Assembly (NCBI GenBank): GCA_022647725.1
Contig: JALCLG010000001.1
Span: 316,931-380,930, forward strand
Source: Bacilli bacterium
GTDB taxonomy: Bacteria; Bacillota_I; Bacilli_A; RFN20; CAG-288
DNA: 64,000 nucleotides
Reading direction: 5' to 3'
A program made the position numbers and the translations under genes. Each line of letters begins with the position of its first letter. Within the stretch, counting starts at the first letter, position 1. The notes below the pieces were generated by a model. It was given only the letters and a program-made list of their open reading frames with translations. It was not told the DNA's origin and did not search any database. This document shows positions 40,866 through 50,181 of this stretch, piece after piece.

Positions 40866-43799
40866 ATGCGATATTACCAGCTGAACACCCTTACCGGTTA
40901 TGAGTTCGGCGAATCCACGATTCTGCCAGAAACTTTTTTTGCTGCCTTAAAAACCTTAGGGTATGCCGGCGCAGGTTTTGCCGATCATCACGTCTATGCT
41001 TTCCCTTCTTTCTTTGCTGCCGCCCAGCATCAGGACCTGAAAGGCATTGCTGGCATCCGCGTGACGCTGGCTTCCAGCGACACGCATCCGCTCGAGGCTG
41101 TCCTTTATGTTTGCTCCGAAGAAGGCTATCTCAACCTCTGCCAGATCCTTGCTAACCGCAAAGAGCAGTACGGCTTTGATGATTTCAAAGACAATGCCAG
41201 CGGATTGGCCTTAGTCATCGACACTTCGGATGGGGATTTCAAAGAGGCCCTTTTCCAGAAGCTGGTCTCGCCTTTGTTAGTGCATTACCGGGATATCTTC
41301 AAAGAGAACTTCTATTTAGGCATTACCTTGGCTTCCAGTCAGGACAAGGATACCATCGGAAGCCTTTATCAGTTTGCAACGGACTTCTCCTATCCGACCC
41401 TGGCTTTCCCGAAAGTCTGTTATCTCACCAAGAAGGATGCCTATTCTCAGGCCTTATTGGAAGCTGCCATGGCCAAGAAGCAGGGACTGGAGCTCCCCAG
41501 TGAAGGACCCTCCTTCCTGCTGTCGACGAAAGTCCTGGATCAGCTCTATCGGAAAGAGGATCTGGAACGGACCCAAGCCTTGGGCGATGCCGTCTCCTTT
41601 GCCTTCTATGCCAAACGGGGCAAACCGCTTCACTTTGCTGACGATGACGAGACCCTGAAGAAGCTGACTCAGGAGGGGCTTACTAAACGGTTCCCGGACG
41701 GAATCCCGAGCGATTACCAGGAACGGCTCTCCTATGAGCTTAGCGTCATCCAGGGAATGTCTTTCTCCTCCTATTTCATTCTGGTCAGCGACTATGTCAA
41801 TTATGCCAAGAGCATCGGCATCCGGGTCGGACCGGGCCGTGGCTCGGCCGGGGGATCCTTAGTCAGCTATGCTCTTTTCATCACCGATCTCGATCCGTTG
41901 AAGTATCACCTTTCGTTTGAACGTTTCCTCAATCCGAAGCGTCATACGATGCCGGATATCGATGTCGACTTCGAGGATGACCGTCGCAGTGAGGTCGTCA
42001 CCTATCTCAAGAAGAAATACACGCCCGAGCATGTGACGGATATCATCACCTTCACCCAGCTGAAACCGCGGAGTGCCCTCAATCTGATTGCTCCGGTCTT
42101 AGGCTTCAATCCGCTGCGGCTGAAGAAGCTGACGGATACGATCTCGGTCCGGGCCGATACTTTTGAGGATGCCAGGAACGACAGCTTCAGCGGCTATCGT
42201 TTCCAGAAGCTGTTACGGGATCCCTACTATCAGGATATCGTCATGAAGGCCCAGGCTTTGTTAGGGCTGCCGGTCAACACGTCCATCCATCCGGCTGGCG
42301 TCATCCTCAATGAGGATCCGATTTCCAAGACCGCTCCCTGCTCGCTGAAGACTTCAGGAACGGTGGAGTATGAGTTCCCCTATATGGAGCAGATGGGCTA
42401 TTTGAAATGCGATATTCTTGCACTTTCCAACTTAACGTTTATTAAGCAAATCGAAGATTATGTCGCTGCGGATAAGAAGGTCTTAATAAAGGCGGCGGAT
42501 TCCTTGGAGGATCCGGAAGTCTACAAGACGCTGAACCGCTTAGCACTCTTAGATATCTTCCAGCTCGAGAGCAAAGGCATGAAGCAGGCCATCCTGGAAG
42601 TCAAGCCTACGAGCTTTGAGGATATCTCTTCCCTGATTGCCCTTTACCGTCCGGGTCCGAAAAACTACATTCCGCTCTTTGCCCGACGGAAGAGCGGTCA
42701 GGATCCGATCCATTATGCCAGTCCGCTTCTGGAGCCGGTTCTGAAAGAGACCTATGGCATCATGGTCTACCAGGAAGAGGTCATGGAAGTGATCAAGGCC
42801 GTTGCCGGCTTCTCCGCCGGCGATGCCGATCTTTTCCGGCGGGCTATCTCTCACAAGGACAAGACCGTGATGGAGAGCTACAAGGCTCAGTTCATGGCGG
42901 GGACCAAAGCGAAGGGACTAAACGAAGCGACGGCCACGGCCATTTATGCCGACGTCGAGAAGTTTGCCGATTACGGCTTCAACAAATCGCATTCCTACTG
43001 CTATGCGATGATTGTCTATACCCTGCTTTTTGAAAAGACCCACTATCCGGAAGAGTTCTATGATGCGGTACTCAATGATATCTCCCTAAGCAGCGAGAAG
43101 TTCGTCTCCTTAGGACGGGAAGTCAAGGACTTAGGCAAGCAGATCCTGCCGCCGGATCTGCAGTCTTCCCGCTGGGACCGTTCCCAGTGGACCAAGACCA
43201 GTCTCATTCTGCCGCTGAATGTCATTTCCGGTATCGACGAGACGCTGGTCAAAGCGATTCTTCAGGAGCGGGACAAGAACGGCACTTACCGCAGTTTCTT
43301 TGAACTGATCCGCCGCAACAAGGATGTCTTAACGAAGGACAACCTCAAGACGCTGGTCAGTCTCATCGATGCCGGCGCTCTCGATTCCCTCTTCATCGGC
43401 CGGAAAGCCCTGAAGGAGCAATTGGAGACCTATCTCGGCTTTGCCTCCATGGGCTTTGACGAAAGTCAGATTCCGCCGTTAGCCATCGGGGATGAGGATT
43501 TAGGAGAACGGCTGGCGCTGGAACGGAACAGTCTCGGAATCATTCTCTCCAAACGGATGCACCAGATCGAAGCCCGGCCTAACTACCGCACCTTCTTAGT
43601 CAGTGATACCTCGGCGTTGGAGATGTCCGGGCAGGTGACGATTGAAAGCGAGAACAAGGATTACCGGCTGCCGGTGACGGGAAAAGAGAAGCCGGATAAG
43701 TATTCCTTTGTCTTAGTGAAAGCCGACTGGGAACGTACCCGGACTTATGTCGAGCCGGCCGATGTGATACTCTTAGGCAAACGAAAGGTCACTTTGTAA
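40866..43799 (+). CDS. dnaE: DNA polymerase III alpha subunit DnaE
   Basis: 977 residues, shorter than typical DnaE (about 1060-1160). The polymerase core has SIGIRVGPGRGSAGGSLVSY, the catalytic MPDIDVDFEDDRR and YLKCDILALSNLTFI (third Asp); later come ALYRPGPKNYIP and the FADYGFNKSHSYCYAMI signature. The N-terminal PHP domain lacks the metal-binding His cluster (it reads MRYYQLNTLTGYEFGES), so it has no PHP nuclease. The C-terminal OB-fold/tau-binding end is short. polA follows 3 nt downstream, forming a replication/repair operon. Confidence 0.96.
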   Translation: MRYYQLNTLTGYEFGESTILPETFFAALKTLGYAGAGFADHHVYAFPSFFAAAQHQDLKGIAGIRVTLASSDTHPLEAVLYVCSEEGYLNLCQILANRKEQYGFDDFKDNASGLALVIDTSDGDFKEALFQKLVSPLLVHYRDIFKENFYLGITLASSQDKDTIGSLYQFATDFSYPTLAFPKVCYLTKKDAYSQALLEAAMAKKQGLELPSEGPSFLLSTKVLDQLYRKEDLERTQALGDAVSFAFYAKRGKPLHFADDDETLKKLTQEGLTKRFPDGIPSDYQERLSYELSVIQGMSFSSYFILVSDYVNYAKSIGIRVGPGRGSAGGSLVSYALFITDLDPLKYHLSFERFLNPKRHTMPDIDVDFEDDRRSEVVTYLKKKYTPEHVTDIITFTQLKPRSALNLIAPVLGFNPLRLKKLTDTISVRADTFEDARNDSFSGYRFQKLLRDPYYQDIVMKAQALLGLPVNTSIHPAGVILNEDPISKTAPCSLKTSGTVEYEFPYMEQMGYLKCDILALSNLTFIKQIEDYVAADKKVLIKAADSLEDPEVYKTLNRLALLDIFQLESKGMKQAILEVKPTSFEDISSLIALYRPGPKNYIPLFARRKSGQDPIHYASPLLEPVLKETYGIMVYQEEVMEVIKAVAGFSAGDADLFRRAISHKDKTVMESYKAQFMAGTKAKGLNEATATAIYADVEKFADYGFNKSHSYCYAMIVYTLLFEKTHYPEEFYDAVLNDISLSSEKFVSLGREVKDLGKQILPPDLQSSRWDRSQWTKTSLILPLNVISGIDETLVKAILQERDKNGTYRSFFELIRRNKDVLTKDNLKTLVSLIDAGALDSLFIGRKALKEQLETYLGFASMGFDESQIPPLAIGDEDLGERLALERNSLGIILSKRMHQIEARPNYRTFLVSDTSALEMSGQVTIESENKDYRLPVTGKEKPDKYSFVLVKADWERTRTYVEPADVILLGKRKVTL

Positions 43800-43802
43800 A
43801 CC

Positions 43803-46445
43803 ATGTCAAAAACAGCCATTGTCGATGGGAATTCTTTGCTCTTCAGGTCCTATTACTCCACCGCCTATACCGGTGCTTTGATGACGGCCAAGAACGGCAC
43901 GCCGATCAATGCCATCTTCGCCTTCCACAATCTCATCAAGAAGATCAAGGCCAGCCTCGCTCCCGGCGACCGGCTTTTCGTGGCCTTTGATACCGGCAAG
44001 CCGACCAAACGGAAATTATCCTATCAGGACTATAAGGCTCAGCGGGCGCCGGCGCCGGAAGAGCTTGTTGCTCAGATGCCGATTGCCCGGGAGATGCTCT
44101 CGGCGATGAACATCCATTGGGCAGAGCTGGAAGGCTACGAAGGCGATGATCTGGCCGGCAGCATGGCCAAAACCAGCGCCGCTCATGGCGATACCATCAC
44201 CCTGTATTCCTCGGATAAGGATTTCCTGCAGCTGCTGACCCTCAGCCCGAAGCTCGATATCTGCTTCCTCCATAAAGGTTTATCGGATACCATTGACTAC
44301 ACCCAGGATAACCTCAAGTCTCTCTTCGGCCTGAATCCGGATCAGATCACGGATTTCAAAGGCATCGCCGGCGATCCCAGCGATAACTATCCCGGCATCA
44401 AGGGCATCGGCGAGAAGACGGCGATGAAGCTGCTAGCCGACTATGGCCATCTGGACCAGATCATGGATTACTATAAGAGCGCTCCGGACAGCAAGACCAA
44501 GGAGAAGATCCTGGCCGGCGAGAAGGATGCCCGCTTCTGCAAGGAACTGGCGACCATCATCACCGATCTCGACATGGACAAGGACTATCAGGCCTCAGCC
44601 TATCAGCCCTACGACAAAGACAAACTGAGTCAGTTCTATCTCAAATACCAGCTGAATCAGTTTTTGGAGAAGATCGATTCTCTTCCGGGGCTCGTCGATC
44701 ACAATGCCTCCACCCAGCTTTCCCTTTTCGAGACCGCCGATGAGGCGATGAGCCATGAGACCGAAGAGCTCTCAAACAATTCCTCGACCCAGTCGGTCAA
44801 GACCATCCATGCCTTCCGGGAGATTCAGGAACCCTTATTGGCCTTAACCTATGACAGCGACAAGGACAACGAGAATACCGCGACCTTGTTAGGCTTTGCC
44901 TTGGCTGGCAAGAAGTCGCTTTATTATCTATCGGAGCCGGATGCCAGAAAGGATCCGGATTTCAAAGCCTATCTCAGTAGCAAGGAAGACAAATCCGTCT
45001 ATGACCTCAAAGGCCTGAGCGTGCTACTGAGCCGCTTTGGCTATCCTAGTATCCAAGGGGTCAGCTTCGATTTCCTCTTAGCCACCTATTTGCTCAACCC
45101 GGACTGCGGACAGAAGAAGGAACAGCTCTTCCTCTCCTATCAGGTCGATCTCAATCCCAATGAGAACCTCGCCGTTCAGGTGGTCAGCTATGTGGCCAAG
45201 CTGAAAGACAAACTGAAGGAAGACTTGGCCAGCAATGAGGAGACGACTCTTTTCCAAGAGGTCGAGTTGCCTTTGGCCAGTGTCTTGGCTTCGATGGAGA
45301 TTGAAGGCTTCCCGATTGCCAAGGACACGCTGTCCGAAATCGGAACCGAATACGCCGATAAGTTAGCGACCCTCCAGCGGGAAATCTATACGCTGGCCGG
45401 CGGAGAATTCAACATCAACTCCACCAAGCAGCTGGAAGAGACCCTCTTTACCAAACTAGGCATTGTGAAATTCAAAGGCGAGAAAGGCACCGGCATCGAT
45501 GTCCTCTTAAGCCATCAGGATGATCATCCCATCATCGACAAGATCATCGAATACCGTCTCTACAACAAGCTCGTCTCCGGCTACACCGAAGCGCTGCCTG
45601 ATCATATTCAGTCGGATGGCAAGATCCATGCTCTTTATAACCAGGCCCTGACCAGCACCGGACGGCTCAGCATGTCGGAGCCTAACCTCCAGAACATCTC
45701 CATCCGCAACGAGGAAGGCAAAGCCATCCGCAAAGCCTTCTATTATCCCAACAAAGAGTATCTGATGCTCTCCTTGGATTATTCCCAGATCGAGCTGAGA
45801 GTCTTAGCCCATGTCGGCAACATCGCTGCCCTTAAAGAGATCTTCAAGGAAGGCAAGGATATTCACCGCGCCACCGCCAGCCGGGTCTTCAAGGTGCCTT
45901 TTGACGAGGTCACCCCGGAGATGCGCCGTCGGGCCAAGGCCGTCAACTTCGGCATCGTCTACGGCATCTCGCCGTTCGGGCTTTCCCAGCAGCTGGATAT
46001 CTCCCGCGAGGAGGCCAGCACCTTGATTTCCCAGTTCAAGACCGCCTTTGACGGCATCGAAGACTTCCAGAAGAACTGCATTGAGTTTGCCCGCAAGAAC
46101 GGGTATGTGAAGACCATCATGAACCGCCGGCGTTATCTGAAAGACATCCAAAGCCCCAACCATGCCCTCCGCTCCTTCTCCGAGCGGGCCGCCATCAATA
46201 CCACCATTCAGGGCAGTGCCGCCGATCTCATCAAGGTCGCCATGGTCCACTGCCAGGAGCTTCTGAAGAACTATCAGACCAAGCTGATCCTGCAGATCCA
46301 CGATGAACTCCTCTTCAAGGTCCCTAAGGATGAATTGGCTACCGTTCAGCCGCTCTTGAAGAAAGCCATGGAGGAAGCCATTCCGCTGGATGTGCCGCTA
46401 TTAGCCGAAGGCAGTGCCGCCGAAACCTGGTACGAGGCTCACTGA
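43803..46445 (+). CDS. polA: DNA polymerase I
   Basis: 880 residues. The 5'-3' exonuclease domain (1-290) has VDGNSLLFRSYYST, GYEGDDLAGSMA and GIAGDPSDNYPGIKGIGEKT. The polymerase domain has SLDYSQIELRVLAHVG (motif A), RRRAKAVNFGIVYGIS (motif B) and LILQIHDELLF (motif C). The middle 3'-5' exonuclease domain lacks the DxE metal motif (YDSDKDNENT instead), so proofreading is probably absent, as in Bacillus Pol I. The stop overlaps the mutM start region by context: mutM begins 1 nt later. Confidence 0.97.
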   Translation: MSKTAIVDGNSLLFRSYYSTAYTGALMTAKNGTPINAIFAFHNLIKKIKASLAPGDRLFVAFDTGKPTKRKLSYQDYKAQRAPAPEELVAQMPIAREMLSAMNIHWAELEGYEGDDLAGSMAKTSAAHGDTITLYSSDKDFLQLLTLSPKLDICFLHKGLSDTIDYTQDNLKSLFGLNPDQITDFKGIAGDPSDNYPGIKGIGEKTAMKLLADYGHLDQIMDYYKSAPDSKTKEKILAGEKDARFCKELATIITDLDMDKDYQASAYQPYDKDKLSQFYLKYQLNQFLEKIDSLPGLVDHNASTQLSLFETADEAMSHETEELSNNSSTQSVKTIHAFREIQEPLLALTYDSDKDNENTATLLGFALAGKKSLYYLSEPDARKDPDFKAYLSSKEDKSVYDLKGLSVLLSRFGYPSIQGVSFDFLLATYLLNPDCGQKKEQLFLSYQVDLNPNENLAVQVVSYVAKLKDKLKEDLASNEETTLFQEVELPLASVLASMEIEGFPIAKDTLSEIGTEYADKLATLQREIYTLAGGEFNINSTKQLEETLFTKLGIVKFKGEKGTGIDVLLSHQDDHPIIDKIIEYRLYNKLVSGYTEALPDHIQSDGKIHALYNQALTSTGRLSMSEPNLQNISIRNEEGKAIRKAFYYPNKEYLMLSLDYSQIELRVLAHVGNIAALKEIFKEGKDIHRATASRVFKVPFDEVTPEMRRRAKAVNFGIVYGISPFGLSQQLDISREEASTLISQFKTAFDGIEDFQKNCIEFARKNGYVKTIMNRRRYLKDIQSPNHALRSFSERAAINTTIQGSAADLIKVAMVHCQELLKNYQTKLILQIHDELLFKVPKDELATVQPLLKKAMEEAIPLDVPLLAEGSAAETWYEAH

Positions 46446-46446
46446 C

Positions 46447-47837
46447 ATGCCTGAACTTCCTGAAGTCGAGACCGTCCGGCGTGAGCTGGAGAAGACCTTG
46501 GTCGGGAAAGTCTTTGCCCGTCCGCAGGTCTTTTACAAGCCTTTAGTCAAGACGGATTATCAAAGCTATCTCAAGGGCTTGAGCATCAGCAGGTCTTACG
46601 TGTCTCCCGCAAGGGCAAATACCTCAGCTTCCATCTCTCCAACCAGCATCAGGTCCTTTTCCATCTCCGCATGGAAGGAAAGCTTTTCGTGGTCGACCAG
46701 AAACAGCATTCGACCTCCCACCTCTCGCTCTATATTCCCTTTGAGAACGATTCTCAGGCCTTAGCCTTCTATGACGTCCGCAAGTTCGGCGTCAGCTACT
46801 ACCTTGCCGAAAACGAACTCGGGCCTTTAGCCAAGCTGGGCAAGGAACCGAGTGAGATCAAAGATCCTAACGAGGTCTATGCTCTTTTCCATGCTTCCGC
46901 AAAACCTCTGAAGGAACTTCTGATGGATCAGACCTTGATGAGCGGCATCGGCAACATCTATGCCGATGAGATCTGCTTTGCCTCTCGGCTGTCGCCTTTC
47001 AAAAAAGGCAAGGATCTTAGCCTGGAAGACTGTCAAACCATTTTAAAGAATTCTCAGCAGATTTTAGCTACTGCGATAGCAAATCACGGCTCCATGGTCC
47101 GCAGTTACCGGGCCAGTCAGGAAGTCAGCGGCAGCTATCAGGAAAACTTAGCCTCCTACGGCAAGGAAGGTCAGCTTTGTGAGACCTGCAAGACCTTCCG
47201 GATTGCCAAGGTCCAGCAAGGCGGAAGAGGCACCTGCTACTGTCCGAAATGTCAGTCGACCGGACTGACCGTTGCCGTCACCGGCAAGATCGGTTCCGGC
47301 AAGAGCCTGGTCCTTTCCTATTTCCAGGAAGACGGGTATCTCACCTTCTCGGCCGACGAGTGTGTTCACCGGCTTTATAAAGACAAGGTCTTCTTGGCCA
47401 AGCTCCGGAAAGCCTTCCCGAGCGTGGTCGGAGGCCGTCTAAGGAAGAAGGCACTGACCCTGAAGCTGGTCAAGGATGCCCGCTTCCGGAGAGCCTATAC
47501 CACCTTCATCAACCATGCCGTCATCGACAAGGCCTATCAGTTCATCATCGATCATGACGGCCAGAACAAAGCCTTGGAGGTACCGCTGCTTTTTGAATCG
47601 GGTCTCGATCAGGCAGCCTCCTATCTTGTCGGCGTCGAAACGACTCGCCAGAAGGAGCATCTCGAGGAGCGCGGCGATAAGAACATCGAGTCCCGGATGG
47701 CTTTCAATAAACTGAACAGCTACGACAAGAACCGCTACCGGCTGGATACGATTCTGACCACCGACGGCACCAAGGAAGAGCTGAAAGCCAAGGTCGATAA
47801 GCTGGTAAACCAACTGGAGGCGAAGCTTCATGGGTAA
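46447..47837 (+). pseudogene. mutM: mutM-coaE fusion gene with a frameshift in the mutM part
   Basis: Starts MPELPEVETVRRELEKTLVG (Pro1/Glu2 of Fpg after Met removal) in one frame. At about 46587 homology moves to another frame: LRVSRKGKYLSFHLS, LFHLRMEGKL, GIGNIYADEI and the zinc finger CETC...CPKCQ. Adding one C after ATC at 46585-46587 would restore a continuous 463-residue protein. With no stop after the finger, the frame goes straight into dephospho-CoA kinase (AVTGKIGSGKS). So two things are seen: a genuine gene fusion, and a one-base deletion (or assembly error) that would abolish 8-oxoguanine glycosylase. Confidence 0.85.
46671..47837 (+). CDS. coaE: Dephospho-CoA kinase fused to the MutM C-terminal part
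   Basis: The uninterrupted second frame, 388 residues if read from ATG 46671 (no SD seen). Residues 1-195 are the MutM helix-two-turn-helix and zinc finger (Cys residues of CETC and CPKC). Residues from about 196 are CoaE: Walker A TGKIGSGKSLV, LTFSADECVHRLY, ALEVPLLFESGLD and a final lid/helix region ESRMAFNKL. CoaE adds the 3'-phosphate to dephospho-CoA, an essential step, so this frame must presumably be expressed. No start codon exists at the domain junction (about 47256), so it cannot be a separate gene there. Confidence 0.85.
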   Translation: MEGKLFVVDQKQHSTSHLSLYIPFENDSQALAFYDVRKFGVSYYLAENELGPLAKLGKEPSEIKDPNEVYALFHASAKPLKELLMDQTLMSGIGNIYADEICFASRLSPFKKGKDLSLEDCQTILKNSQQILATAIANHGSMVRSYRASQEVSGSYQENLASYGKEGQLCETCKTFRIAKVQQGGRGTCYCPKCQSTGLTVAVTGKIGSGKSLVLSYFQEDGYLTFSADECVHRLYKDKVFLAKLRKAFPSVVGGRLRKKALTLKLVKDARFRRAYTTFINHAVIDKAYQFIIDHDGQNKALEVPLLFESGLDQAASYLVGVETTRQKEHLEERGDKNIESRMAFNKLNSYDKNRYRLDTILTTDGTKEELKAKVDKLVNQLEAKLHG

Positions 47838-48270
47838 ACATCTGCGGTTTTATGCGCCGTATCTGACCATGACCGGACTGGCCTTGGTTTTTGTCAGTCT
47901 CTTCTTCGGCTTTCTTCCTGCCGGGGTGGTCCAGCATGTCAAGGTCTCCTACTTCGATGCCGCCTTCGGCACCCTGGACGTCAAAAACTCACCGCTTCTG
48001 ATTGCCAGTTATTTTGTCAGCATTTTGGGGCTTATTGCCGGCTTTGTCAGTGCCATCCTCGGACGGCTGACAGCCAAAGAGATCAGACCCAGCAGTCTCA
48101 GCGGGTTGATTTCCTTCCTGCTGCTATTGGCTTCCGCCACGACGGATGCCTGCTTCAAAGTCATCACCAAAGCCACCCAGGTCGGAATGGCTTCCTATTT
48201 CCTCGTGTCTTTCCTGATGGCCGGTGCTCTCTTGCAGCTGCCGACGATCTTCTTCTCGAAACTGAAATAA
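47830..48270 (+). CDS. Small four-helix membrane protein
   Basis: 146 residues with four hydrophobic helices, roughly 12-32, 58-80, 92-108 and 119-137, for example MTGLALVFVSLFFGFLPAG and YFLVSFLMAGALLQL. The ATG overlaps the coaE stop by 8 nt, so translation is coupled to the mutM-coaE fusion. I do not recognise the family. A membrane protein of unknown function at the end of the dnaE-polA-mutM-coaE operon. Confidence 0.75.
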   Translation: MGKHLRFYAPYLTMTGLALVFVSLFFGFLPAGVVQHVKVSYFDAAFGTLDVKNSPLLIASYFVSILGLIAGFVSAILGRLTAKEIRPSSLSGLISFLLLLASATTDACFKVITKATQVGMASYFLVSFLMAGALLQLPTIFFSKLK

Positions 48271-48367
48271 AAGGGTTTATGGCCTTTATAAAGGAACATT
48301 AAAGACTTTTTGTGAATTCAAATCTATGTTAATTTAAGTTAGCAACTATACTTTAATATCTATTTGC

Positions 48368-48396
48368 TTGTGTTTTTTAGCATTTCCCTTTAGAAT
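48368..48396 (+). promoter_or_regulatory. Promoter of the AbiE module
   Basis: TTGTGT (48368-48373) and TAGAAT (48391-48396) with a 17-nt spacer. The ATG follows 14 nt later with no clear SD, so the leader is very short. Confidence 0.6.
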
Positions 48397-48410
48397 GATA
48401 GCAACCGGAA

Positions 48411-49172
48411 ATGAAATATTATCGAGACTTAGCCAATCTGGGAGTCTTCCGTTTCAAGGAAGCCTCTCACCTTATCGGCAGTGATATCGCAACTAGCAAG
48501 TACTTGGAAAACATGATTTCCAGGAAAATCGTCAAGCGCATTCGGCGTGATCTCTACACCTGCGTCGATCTGGCTACTTCGGAGAATGTCGCTGACCGCT
48601 ATCAAATCGGATCTCATATTTCAACAGACTCTTTTATCCTGGGACATACGGCCTTCGAATTCTATGGCTTTTATAATCAGGTATTCAACGAAGTCCAAGT
48701 GGGATCGGCAAAAAGGTTCCAGGATTTTGCTTTCGATTCCCTGCGTTTCCGGTATTTTCTCTCCTGCTCCGATTGTCAGGTGATTGACCTTAAGGGAGCA
48801 CGGATAACGTCATTGGAACGGACGGTTATTGACAGCATTAACAGCCTTGGAAAAGTGATGGATTGTGAAGAACTGGTCAAATGCCTCCAATTAATACCAA
48901 TATTAGATGAGGGCAGGCTTCGCGAGATGCTAGTGACTTATGACAAGGATGTCCTTTATCGCAAGACGGGCTATCTGCTTTCCTTTTTCAAGAAAGAGTT
49001 CCGCCTCTCCGATGACTTCTTTGCCTTCTGTCATTCGCATTCCCGTAGCAACACGAACGGCAGCCTTTCTTCCCATGAGAATCAAAAGCTGACGTTCATC
49101 CCTGCTTGGCATCTTTATGCTTATGAAGACCCTACCCTCTTAGCAACCAAAGGAGGAGACCTCGACGTTTAA
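48411..49172 (+). CDS. abiEi: AbiEi-type antitoxin (type IV toxin-antitoxin)
   Basis: 253 residues. The N-terminal winged helix (YRDLANLGVFRFKEASHLIG, then ISRKIVKRIRRDLYTCVD) is typical of AbiEi antitoxin regulators. The central domain has STDSFILGHTAFEFYGF and ITSLERTVIDSI, matching the AbiEi C-terminal antitoxin region. AbiEi represses the operon and counters the AbiEii nucleotidyltransferase. The next gene is that toxin, in decayed form. Base composition of 48280-50170 is visibly more AT-rich than flanking genes, suggesting acquisition by transfer. Confidence 0.85.
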   Translation: MKYYRDLANLGVFRFKEASHLIGSDIATSKYLENMISRKIVKRIRRDLYTCVDLATSENVADRYQIGSHISTDSFILGHTAFEFYGFYNQVFNEVQVGSAKRFQDFAFDSLRFRYFLSCSDCQVIDLKGARITSLERTVIDSINSLGKVMDCEELVKCLQLIPILDEGRLREMLVTYDKDVLYRKTGYLLSFFKKEFRLSDDFFAFCHSHSRSNTNGSLSSHENQKLTFIPAWHLYAYEDPTLLATKGGDLDV

Positions 49173-50161
49173 CTATCAGAATAGGGATTTGGTCCGTTTA
49201 GCTGAAGAATATTGTTTTCTGAAAAATACTTGTGAAAAGGTTTTGAGACTAGCAGATGTTCTAGATTACCTCAGCAAATCAAAAGTAAAAGACTGTCTTG
49301 CTCTCAAAGGAGGGACGGCTATCAATCTTTTTCTGCTGAATCTTCCAAGGCTCAGCGTTGATGCTGACTTTGATTTTACTTTGGAATGCTCACGAAAGGA
49401 AATGCTGGAAAAAAACCTTGGTAAAACAGATCATAACGGATTATTCCCTTTTGTCTCACTATTCCATCAATCGGAAAACAAAATCGGCGGTCTCTTTAGA
49501 TTCCTTTGTCTTCAACTACCAAACGCTCTCATCCTCGCAAGATGTGCTGAAAATTGAAATCAACTATTCCGATAGGGTTCATGTTTTAGATATGGTGACT
49601 TGTACTCTTTCCACCCCGCTCATTCATAATCTTAACATCCGACGTCTTAGCGATGATGAGCTCATTGGTTCTAAAATAAACGCCCTGCTGGTCAGAACGA
49701 CTCCACGAGATGTCAATGATGTCTATAATTTGTCAAAAGACGGAAAAATATTAGAAGATGAACTAATACGAAAAATAGCAATCTTTTATGTTGCTTTGGG
49801 GTCAGCATTACCATTGGACTTAGATTCCTTATTTCATCAGGCAGAGGAAAAGATGAGAAGAATGGATTATTCGAAAATCCGGGCGACTTTGATTCCGGTT
49901 GTCCGTAAAGGAGAAAAGATTGACATCGAAGAGATGATTGACAAAACAAGTCAATGCCTCAACTGGGTAGTCCATCTTTCAAAGGAAGAAGAAGAATTCG
50001 TTGAAGAGGTGAATCGAGGAAATTTCCATCAGTCATTGCTGTTTTCGGGCTTTCCTGTTCATAACTTGTCAACCCATCCAATGCTTCTGTGGAAACTGAA
50101 GTCACAAAAAGGAAATGAGGGTCAAATTCTCTCCACAGAAAACATATCCAGCAAAAAATAA
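49165..50161 (+). pseudogene. abiEii: AbiEii-type nucleotidyltransferase toxin, start codon and frame broken
   Basis: Toxin signatures LALKGGTAINLF and LPRLSVDADFDF (nucleotidyltransferase GG and D-x-D) are in the first frame. After an A7 run (49409-49415) homology continues in another frame: SLDSFVFNYQTLSS, LKIEINYSDR, IGSKINALLVRTTPRDVNDV. Removing one A restores frame (LEKTLVKQII). AAAGGAGG (49149-49156) is 8 nt before ACG (49165), followed by FNYQNRDLVRLAEEY. The normal start is therefore likely an ATG mutated to ACG; TTG 49189 is the only later option. AbiEii transfers nucleotides to target RNA. This copy looks inactive. Confidence 0.82.
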
Positions 50162-50181
50162 GCCGTCGTTTGGTTGTTTTA

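Noticed and set aside
46671-46760. A separate coaE gene starting at its own start codon
   Set aside because: There is no start codon or ribosome site at the MutM/CoaE junction; the only in-frame ATG is far inside the MutM part, so the domains are fused.
49409-49420. Programmed -1 frameshift at A-AAA-AAC in abiEii
   Set aside because: A -1 slip leads to TGG TAA at once. Restoring the toxin needs +1 or loss of one A, so an indel in the A-run explains it better.
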